64,000 nucleotides of DNA, taken from assembly GCF_000236035.1 (NCBI RefSeq), contig NZ_JH393257.1, positions 656,472 to 720,471 on the forward strand. Reading direction: 5' to 3'. The DNA comes from Vreelandella boliviensis LC1. GTDB lineage: Bacteria; Pseudomonadota; Gammaproteobacteria; Pseudomonadales; Halomonadaceae. The translations under genes were made by a program, and so were the position numbers. Shown one piece after another: positions 57,705 to 64,000 of the stretch (position 1 is the stretch's first letter; each line of letters starts with the position of its first letter). The notes under the pieces are model-generated. The model ran no database searches and was not told where the DNA came from. It saw only the letters and a program-made list of their open reading frames with translations.

Positions 57705-59141
57705 TTAAAGCTTAGCGGCGGCCGGTGCGGCTTCGCTCCCGTCTAGCTCCTCAGGTGAAGTGGACACCAGCGCAAACTCCTCCTCGGCGGTTTTCGCCAC
57801 CAAATGATTTTTGCTGTACAAGAAGTAGTAGGCTGCCCCGGCGATAAATAGCACGATAGTGTAATTGAACGCGCGGGGATCAAAGGCGTACACCCCCGTG
57901 AGCGCCACCAACGCCAATACCAGCGCAATCGATGATGTCACCACGCCGCCAGGGGTTTTATAGGGACGCGGAAGATCAGGTTGTTTTACTCGCAGCATAA
58001 TGTGGCTTAGCGCCATCAGCGCATAGGAAATGGTGGCACCTACAACGGCCATCCCCAACATCAGGTCACCTTCGCCACTAAGTGACACCAGAAAGCCAAA
58101 TACGCCTGGCACGATTAGCGCCAAATAGGGCACCTTGCGCTCGCTGGTCAGCGACAGTTGCTTAGGCAGATAGCCTGCCCGGGAGAGCGCAAACACCAAC
58201 CGACTGTAGCCATAAATGATCGAGAAGAAAGAGGCAATTAGCCCGGCTAAGCCCAGCACATTAACCAGCGTGGCCAGGGTAGGATTACCTGCTGCATTCA
58301 GCGCATCCACTAGCGGTACGCCGCTTTGACCAATCATCTCAGCGCCCGCGGCACCGGCCAGCAGCACCACCACTAACAAGGCGGTAAACAGCAAAAACAG
58401 CATCGCCCCGATAATGCCTTTGGGCATATCCCGCGCCGGGTCTTTGGCTTCTTCCGCCGCCAGCGGCACGCCTTCCACCGCCAGGAACAGCCACATGCCA
58501 AACGGCAGCGCCGCCCAAATCCCGTACCAGCCAAACGGCATAAAGGTACTCGCACCCGCCGCATCGGTAGGGGCAATATCAAACAGGTTGGCCGCGTCAA
58601 AACTACCGATCAGCGCCACCGCAGTGGCAATAATGGCGAACACCGCCAAGCCACTAATCACCATCATGACCTTAAGCGCTTCCCCCACGCCCGCCAAGTG
58701 GATGCCAATAAAGATGGCGTAAAACAGCAGATACACCAACGGGCCATTAATACCCAGTAATGACTCCACCGCGGCGCCGATAAAGATCACAATCGCCGCT
58801 GGGGCCAGGGCGTATTCGATCAATACTGCAAGCCCCGTCAGATAACCCCCGGCCGGTCCCATGGCCTGACGGGCAAAGCTGTAACCACCGCCCGCAGCGG
58901 GAATTGCCGCCGACATTTCCGCCAACGACAGCACCAGCGCTAAGTACATCACCGCCATCAAACAGGCGGCAATCGCAAAGCCGCCCCAGCCCGCTTCAGC
59001 GATGCCAAAGTTCCAACCGGCGAAGTCACCGGATATCACATAGGAAACCCCTAACCCCGCCAGCAACATCCAGCCTGCGGTGCCTTTACGCAGTTGGCGT
59101 TTTGCCAAATACGCTTTATCAACTGATGGTTGTGTCATCAT
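57705..59141 (-). CDS. eat: Ethanolamine permease, APC family
   Basis: 478 residues from the ATG at 59141 (GAGGG 5 nt upstream). It has about 12 membrane helices with APC-superfamily motifs: the first-helix GVSYVISGDFAGWNFGIAEAGWGG, SAAIPAAGGGYSFARQAMGP and LAVEGVPLAAEEAKDP. The strong FAGWNFG segment is typical of ethanolamine permeases. It imports ethanolamine for EutBC and is downstream of eutC on the same strand. Confidence 0.93.
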   Translation of the reverse strand: MMTQPSVDKAYLAKRQLRKGTAGWMLLAGLGVSYVISGDFAGWNFGIAEAGWGGFAIAACLMAVMYLALVLSLAEMSAAIPAAGGGYSFARQAMGPAGGYLTGLAVLIEYALAPAAIVIFIGAAVESLLGINGPLVYLLFYAIFIGIHLAGVGEALKVMMVISGLAVFAIIATAVALIGSFDAANLFDIAPTDAAGASTFMPFGWYGIWAALPFGMWLFLAVEGVPLAAEEAKDPARDMPKGIIGAMLFLLFTALLVVVLLAGAAGAEMIGQSGVPLVDALNAAGNPTLATLVNVLGLAGLIASFFSIIYGYSRLVFALSRAGYLPKQLSLTSERKVPYLALIVPGVFGFLVSLSGEGDLMLGMAVVGATISYALMALSHIMLRVKQPDLPRPYKTPGGVVTSSIALVLALVALTGVYAFDPRAFNYTIVLFIAGAAYYFLYSKNHLVAKTAEEEFALVSTSPEELDGSEAAPAAAKL

Positions 59142-59289
59142 TTTACCCTCATGGTGTGGAACGAAAGTGTCGTCAGCGGCGTGCTGTGCTATGGGCTGCT
59201 TACTGCGTTCCATATTGTTATTGGAGAATTGTTACGACGTTGTTGTTATAAGGCTGTTGCTATACGGCTGTTGCCGTGCACCAAGGTTG

Positions 59290-60126
59290 TTAATCAGCGA
59301 CCAGAAAGTTGCGTATTGAACTGGGTGCGGCGTCCCCCTCCAGCACATCGTCTTCACTACGGTCTTTCAACTTAACCCCCGACACTTTGAGCTGACGGGC
59401 CTCTTTCAAGAGCAGAAAGAAGCGCCGCGCGGCCTCCTCAATCTGCAAACCTGCCGGACGCACGTTGGAAATACAGTTGCGTCGGTCATCTTTTAGTCCC
59501 GGTTGCGGCGCCCAGGTCATATACAGCCCCAGGCTATCCGGCGAGCTTAGCCCTGGCCGTTCGCCGATCATCACCAGCACGGCTTCAGCGTTCAGCAGCG
59601 CACCAATCTCATCGCCAATCGCCACTCGGCCCTGCTCAACAATGGTCAGCGGTGCTAGCTGCCAATCCGCAGCATCGCTGCCTAGCATCTGATACAGCGT
59701 GCTAAGAAACGGCGCGCTGTTCTGCTGCACAGCCAGCGCAGAGAGCCCATCGACAATCACCACCGCCAGGTCAAAGCGCTGCTGTGATGCGGCGGCTTGT
59801 TGAAGACATTCACGGGTTTCATCGTTGAGGCGGCGGCCATAGTCAGGCCGCTGCAGATACATGGCGCGGTCTTGGGCATGGCTATGCAAGCGTATGGGCG
59901 CCTCTGATAAATCCAGCGCTGCGGTTAACTCACTGGCAAGCGCGTCGACATCCAGCGGGGTGTGAACGGCGTCTTGAGCCTGGGCGTGGGCGAGCTGAAA
60001 CGCCAGTAGCTTGCTGGTCGGCAGGCTGACACCCGCGCGCCCCAAGCCAATCCGTGCATCGGTAAAGGCGTTCAGCCGCTCCCAGGGGTTTTCGACGACA
60101 ATGGGCGATGTTGGCTTATCAACCAT
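59290..60126 (-). CDS. eutC: Ethanolamine ammonia-lyase small subunit
   Basis: 278 residues from the ATG at 60126, which lies within the end of eutB and has AGGAG 7 nt upstream. Motifs include [34 protein letters not shown] and [15 protein letters not shown], then [22 protein letters not shown] and [15 protein letters not shown]. Together with EutB it forms the adenosylcobalamin-dependent lyase producing acetaldehyde and ammonia. The 8-nt overlap with eutB couples synthesis of the subunits. Confidence 0.96.
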   Translation of the reverse strand: [278 protein letters not shown]

Positions 60127-61531
60127 GACGAGGCTCCTGAGGTAGATGGCGCAGGCTGTTGGCAAAAGCCGCGGGCAGTTGGTCGTTGAGCCGGTGGGTG
60201 CTGATATCCTGGAAAATCTGCATTTCTTCAAGCCAACACTCAAACTCCGGCGCCGCTTTTAGCCCCAACACGCGGCGCGCATAGAGGGCATCGTGAAAGG
60301 AGGTGGTCTGGTAATTGAGCATAATGTCGTCAGAACCGGGGATGCCCATGATGAAGTTGCAGCCCGCCACGCCGAGTAGCGTCAGCAGGTTATCCATATC
60401 GTTCTGGTCGGCCTCGGCGTGGTTGGTGTAGCAAACATCGCAGCCCATGGGCACACCCAGAAGCTTGCCGCAGAAGTGGTCTTCCAGCCCGGCGCGGGTG
60501 ATCTCTTTGCCGTCGAACAGGTACTCGGGGCCGATAAAACCCACCACGGTATTCACCAGCAGCGGATTAAACTTGCGCGCCACCGCGTAGGCGCGGGCCT
60601 CGCAGGTTTGCTGGTCGAGCCCGTGATGAGCATCGGCGGAGAGCGAGCTGCCCTGGCCGGTTTCGAAATACATCACATTGCGCCCCACTGTACCGCGATT
60701 AAGCGACTGCGCCGCCGCTTCGGCTTCCGCCAGGGTGCTCAAATCAAAGCCAAAGCTGCGATTAGTAGCTTCGGTGCCACCAATCGATTGGAAAACCAGA
60801 TCTACCGGGGCGCCCTGCTCGATCGCCTCCAGGGTATTCGTTACGTGGGTAAGCACGCAGGATTGGGTGGGAATTTGATACTTCTGAATCACCTCGTCCA
60901 TCAGGCGCATCAGCTTGACGCTTTGGGCGACGTTATCGGTAGCGGGATTGATGCCGATTACCGCGTCGCCGCTGCCGTAGAGCAGCCCGTCGAGAATGCT
61001 GGCGGCAATGCCGGTGACATCGTCGGTGGGGTGATTGGGCTGGAGCCGTGTAGCGAGCCGCCCCGGCAGACCGATGGTGTTACGAAACGCCGTGGTGACC
61101 CGGCACTTCTTGGCGACTAGAATCAGATCTTGGTTGCGCATCAGCTTGCTGACGGCGGCGGCCATTTCGGGGGTAATACCCGCTTTCACCTCCGCGAGCA
61201 CCTCGCTGGTGGCGTGGTCGGAGAGCAGCCAGTTACGAAAATCGCCCACGGTCAGATGGCTGATCGGCGCGAAAGCGTCGGCGTTGTGGTCATCGATAAT
61301 CAGCCGGGTGATCTCGTCGTCTTCATAGGGGATCAAGGCTTCGTTCAAAAAGGTGGTGAGTGGCAGCTCGGCCAACACCATTTGAGCCACCACGCGCTGT
61401 TCGGCACTCTCCGCCATTACCCCGGCCAAGCGGTCGCCCGAACGTGGCGGCGTGGCTTTGGCCATCAGCTCGGCCAGGCTTGCGAAGCAATAGCTGCGGC
61501 TGCCCACCGTGGTGTGATAAGTCTGCGCCAT
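60119..61531 (-). CDS. eutB: Ethanolamine ammonia-lyase large subunit
   Basis: 470 residues. Catalytic-subunit segments include LMRNQDLILVAKKCRVTTAFRNTIGLPGRL, LLYGSGDAVIGINPATDN, PTQSCVLTHVTNTLEAIEQG, FQSIGGTEATNRSFG and YFETGQGSSLSADAHHGLDQ. AAGGAAA lies upstream of the ATG. It is the first gene of eutB-eutC-eat. Activity requires adenosylcobalamin; no cobalamin genes are in the window. Confidence 0.97.
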   Translation of the reverse strand: MAQTYHTTVGSRSYCFASLAELMAKATPPRSGDRLAGVMAESAEQRVVAQMVLAELPLTTFLNEALIPYEDDEITRLIIDDHNADAFAPISHLTVGDFRNWLLSDHATSEVLAEVKAGITPEMAAAVSKLMRNQDLILVAKKCRVTTAFRNTIGLPGRLATRLQPNHPTDDVTGIAASILDGLLYGSGDAVIGINPATDNVAQSVKLMRLMDEVIQKYQIPTQSCVLTHVTNTLEAIEQGAPVDLVFQSIGGTEATNRSFGFDLSTLAEAEAAAQSLNRGTVGRNVMYFETGQGSSLSADAHHGLDQQTCEARAYAVARKFNPLLVNTVVGFIGPEYLFDGKEITRAGLEDHFCGKLLGVPMGCDVCYTNHAEADQNDMDNLLTLLGVAGCNFIMGIPGSDDIMLNYQTTSFHDALYARRVLGLKAAPEFECWLEEMQIFQDISTHRLNDQLPAAFANSLRHLPQEPRHG

Positions 61532-61743
61532 GGCGTTTTCCTTTTTATATGACAGCTGCTTTTAGTCGCGCTGACTGCTCGTTGAGGTATAAAACTTGCT
61601 TGTATCTACCATAGCGTTATCAATAGATAGCGAGTATCGAGTTTTGGCAAACCTGCTATCATTTTGTTAATACCAATAAACACAAAGCACTAAGGCGCCA
61701 ACCAAGTAAAAAACAGTTTTTATAGCGCCAGGAGAAGACCCCC

Positions 61744-62700
61744 GTGACCCTACTCGACAGCGCGCTTGCACCAAAAAAGCGCACGCAAGAGGCGTTTGAT
61801 GCCGATGAGCATGCACAAAACCTGACGCGCTGGCAGCAACAATACGATCAGCTCAGCCCTGGCTGCTTTTACGGGCGGTTGGATGAAATCGAGCTGCCCG
61901 CCATGCAGGCGTTTAAGGAGCATACCGGGCAGGCGCTGCGCCAGGACTGCCGAGTGTGGGCGGATTCACTGTGGCTGGGCATTCCCACGCGGGCACTTGG
62001 TTCACGGATCAACGGGCAGGCGTTAGACGAGCATGAGGTGATGTGCCGACCCGGCGGGCACGATTTTGAACTGGTTACCCCAGAGGCTTTCAATATTTAT
62101 GGGCTGGTGATCCGCCTGCCGATACTACAGGCGGCCGCTCGGCAGCAGGGGGTCGTGCTAGATAAGGAGTGGCGCTGCTCACCACGACGCAGCATCACCC
62201 CGGAGACGCTGCGTGCCGTGGCGTTTTTACTTGAACGCCTGCTCTCTCATCAACAGGACGCCATTGCCGAGAAGGTGCATCAAGATATTCTGCTGACGGG
62301 ACTGCTCGAGCTACTCAAAACCAACCAAAAAAGCCATGCATTGCCGCCCAGTTACGCCCATCGCAAAGCAGTGGTGGACCGCGTTAAGCGCTATGTTGAT
62401 GAACACTTGGATGGACCGGTGACCATGGAGGAGCTTTGCCAGCTAACCCATGTGAGCCGCCGCACCCTGCAGTATAGCTTTACGACTATTTTAGGCATAA
62501 GCCCACTGCAGTTTTTACGCCTAACGCGGCTGAATCGCGTGCGTCGGGCGCTAAGGGCAGCGTCACCGGAGCAGTCGGTCACCGACATTGCCACCTATTG
62601 GGGGTTCTGGCATCTGGGCCAGTTCGCCCACGACTATAAGCAGCAGTTTGGGGAGTCTCCTTCACAGACGCTGCATGCAAAAGCGTTTTGGGCTAAATGA
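61744..62700 (+). CDS. AraC family regulator, probable ethanolamine-operon activator (EutR-like), GTG start
   Basis: 318 residues from GTG 61744 with AGGAGA 9 nt upstream. The C-terminal helix-turn-helix domain (GPVTMEELCQLTHVSRRTLQYSF and SVTDIATYWGFWHLGQFAHDYKQQFGESPSQTL) is typical of AraC/EutR. The N-terminal sensor region (LSPGCFYGRLDEIELPAMQAFKEH) resembles the AraC-type ligand-binding domain of EutR-like proteins. It is divergent from eutB across a 212-nt gap, which implies control of eutBC-eat (inference). In Enterobacteria EutR responds to ethanolamine plus B12. Confidence 0.87.
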   Translation: MTLLDSALAPKKRTQEAFDADEHAQNLTRWQQQYDQLSPGCFYGRLDEIELPAMQAFKEHTGQALRQDCRVWADSLWLGIPTRALGSRINGQALDEHEVMCRPGGHDFELVTPEAFNIYGLVIRLPILQAAARQQGVVLDKEWRCSPRRSITPETLRAVAFLLERLLSHQQDAIAEKVHQDILLTGLLELLKTNQKSHALPPSYAHRKAVVDRVKRYVDEHLDGPVTMEELCQLTHVSRRTLQYSFTTILGISPLQFLRLTRLNRVRRALRAASPEQSVTDIATYWGFWHLGQFAHDYKQQFGESPSQTLHAKAFWAK

Positions 62701-62722
62701 ACCAACACCAACAGCAGGCTAT

Positions 62723-62762
62723 ATTAAACGCGAGCAAGCTTAATTAAACGTAGGCAAGTGTT
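62723..62762. repeat. 20-bp degenerate duplication across the opgH stop
   Basis: Two units (62723-62742 and 62743-62762) share attaaacg...gcaag. On the minus strand one holds the last codons of opgH and the other begins with its stop codon. Confidence 0.7.
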
Positions 62763-64000
62763 TAGATTCACGCCCCGGCAGACCATAGTCAAACCAACTG
62801 CGGTGAGCCTTGCTGTCGTCCCAAATGTGATAGTGCAGTTGCGACATCATCACCGGGTCATCCAGAAAATCCAACCGCTCCAATCGACTCATCCCCGCTG
62901 GCCCCATCAATACGGCGCGAGAAACCCGCTCGGCTCGACGTTGGCGTAGTAGCTCGGCATCGGTGTGACGTAATGTGCCTAATGCAGTGGCCAACGCGTT
63001 CGGCACGGGATCTACCACCACTTGGACAAAAGACGGTGCCGACATACCTGTGTTCATGCGGGTAAGCAAGTTCACCATGCGCCGCAATACCCGTGGTGGT
63101 TGCGTCTCTTCGGGAATCCGGAACAGCCGCTTTTGAAAACTGAGCCGCCCTAGCGAGACACGGCTCGACAGTGCCGATACCGGAATGGATAACATTAAAG
63201 AAACGACAATCGGCGACAACCACCAAAGAAATGTCGGTTCCATAACGTAAACCCCCGCTGCCCACACAGCCCCTATTAGGGTTTGGGTCCAATGGGCGCT
63301 GATTGCATCCCTCCACGTGGTGTCGCTATTTTCCCGGGACGGTGAGCTCCACTGAACCGCCCACCCCATCATGGAGGTCAGTACAAACCGGGTGTGAAAC
63401 AGCATTCTTACCGGCGCTAATAGCATCGAGAATAGCGACTCAAGCACCATGCTCGTCAATACCTTGAGCGGCCCCCCAAATTGACGGCTACCCTGTATCC
63501 ACACCAGTACTACGCTTAGTATCTTAGGCAAGAACAGCAGCAGCGCCGTCACACCGAACAGTCCCACCGCTAGCATTGGATTCCATTGTGGCCAAACAGG
63601 GAACATCATCCCCGGCTCGGGAAAGTAGTCGGGCGTGCTAAAGGTATGAACGGCTAAAAGGGCAGTCGAAAGAACTAAGAACAGACACCATAGCGGCGCA
63701 GAAAGATAAGACATCAAACCGGTCAAAAACACGGCACGGTGTACAGGATGAATGCCTTGCGAAAAAAATAGCCGGAAGTTCATCAAATTGCCATGACACC
63801 AGCGCCGGTCGCGATTGAGCTCATCGAGCAGATTAGGCGGCATCTCTTCGTAGCTGCCTTCCAGCTTGTAGGCAATCCATACCCCCCAACCGGCGCGCCG
63901 CATCAGCGCCGCCTCAACAAAGTCATGGGATAAAATCTCGCCCGACATTGAGCCTTTACCGGGTAGCGGCGCGAGTATGCAATGCTGCATAAATGGGGCT
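62740..64000 (-). CDS. opgH: Glucans biosynthesis glucosyltransferase H (N-terminal half outside window)
   Basis: The visible ~419 C-terminal residues begin inside the catalytic region ([15 protein letters not shown]..., [19 protein letters not shown]). The processive glycosyltransferase signature, normally QxxRW, appears as RDRRW ([18 protein letters not shown]). Several membrane helices and a long cytoplasmic tail follow ([17 protein letters not shown]). The enzyme makes the beta-1,2-glucan backbone of osmoregulated periplasmic glucans. The start and the N-terminal helices lie beyond the window edge. Confidence 0.95.
   Translation of the reverse strand, partial: APFMQHCILAPLPGKGSMSGEILSHDFVEAALMRRAGWGVWIAYKLEGSYEEMPPNLLDELNRDRRWCHGNLMNFRLFFSQGIHPVHRAVFLTGLMSYLSAPLWCLFLVLSTALLAVHTFSTPDYFPEPGMMFPVWPQWNPMLAVGLFGVTALLLFLPKILSVVLVWIQGSRQFGGPLKVLTSMVLESLFSMLLAPVRMLFHTRFVLTSMMGWAVQWSSPSRENSDTTWRDAISAHWTQTLIGAVWAAGVYVMEPTFLWWLSPIVVSLMLSIPVSALSSRVSLGRLSFQKRLFRIPEETQPPRVLRRMVNLLTRMNTGMSAPSFVQVVVDPVPNALATALGTLRHTDAELLRQRRAERVSRAVLMGPAGMSRLERLDFLDDPVMMSQLHYHIWDDSKAHRSWFDYGLPGRESKHLPTFN

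Noticed and set aside
61532-61743. Cobalamin riboswitch ahead of eutB
   Set aside because: The B12-box sequence and the expected helices are not visible in this 212-nt AT-rich spacer.

Overview
This window is a chromosomal segment of a halophilic gammaproteobacterium, most likely Halomonas or a close relative (Halomonadaceae). The evidence is moderately high GC with gammaproteobacterial synteny: queA-tgt-yajC-secD-secF, suhB/trmJ/iscRSA/ndk/rlmN/pilF/rodZ/ispG/hisS/yfgM/bamB/der, and def-fmt-rsmB with trkAH. A TRAP transporter, an ethanolamine catabolic block and a photoactive yellow protein are also typical of this group. The species assignment is inference.

Layout. Positions 1-5654 hold a minus-strand catabolic cluster: a histone-deacetylase-like amidohydrolase (cut by the window edge), a three-part TRAP transporter, an ornithine cyclodeaminase/ketimine reductase family enzyme, RidA and an AraC regulator. 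A GT4 glycosyltransferase follows. Positions 7218-9306 are a small accessory patch: a short BamE-like ORF, an AT-rich two-gene membrane module and a HigBA-type toxin-antitoxin pair, ending at a tRNA-Leu(CAA). Positions 9508-15202 carry queuosine synthesis and the SecDF translocase. Positions 15325-29879 carry a SuhB homologue with a degraded active site, trmJ, cysE, an isc operon reduced to iscR-iscS-iscA, ndk, rlmN, pilF, rodZ, ispG, hisS, yfgM, bamB and der. Positions 30103-36531 hold lipoprotein and M48 protease genes and minus-strand aroE-hemF-tsaC-dprA plus a LysM protein. Positions 36725-42958 hold def-fmt-rsmB, a dodecin and the TrkAH potassium uptake genes. A TraB-family protein and a convergent DTW-domain gene follow. 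Positions 45233-51039 form a complete biotin operon, bioBFHCDA, with a probable BirA operator.

The most distinctive part is 51036-57569 on the minus strand: a sirtuin, aceK, then tyrosine ammonia-lyase, p-coumarate ligase and photoactive yellow protein (PYP). The lyase would make p-coumarate from tyrosine, the ligase would activate it as the CoA thioester, and the chromophore would attach to Cys71 of PYP. This is a self-sufficient blue-light receptor cassette. A CIA30-family gene sits just upstream. The window ends with eutB-eutC-eat, a divergent AraC regulator and the 3' half of opgH (osmoregulated periplasmic glucan synthesis).

Beyond the PYP cassette, four things stand out: the SuhB pseudo-enzyme; the isc operon lacking iscU/hscBA/fdx, paired with an IscS lacking the usual C-terminal tail; a sirtuin missing most zinc cysteines; and short tandem duplications (13-22 bp) that repeatedly start at or just after stop codons.
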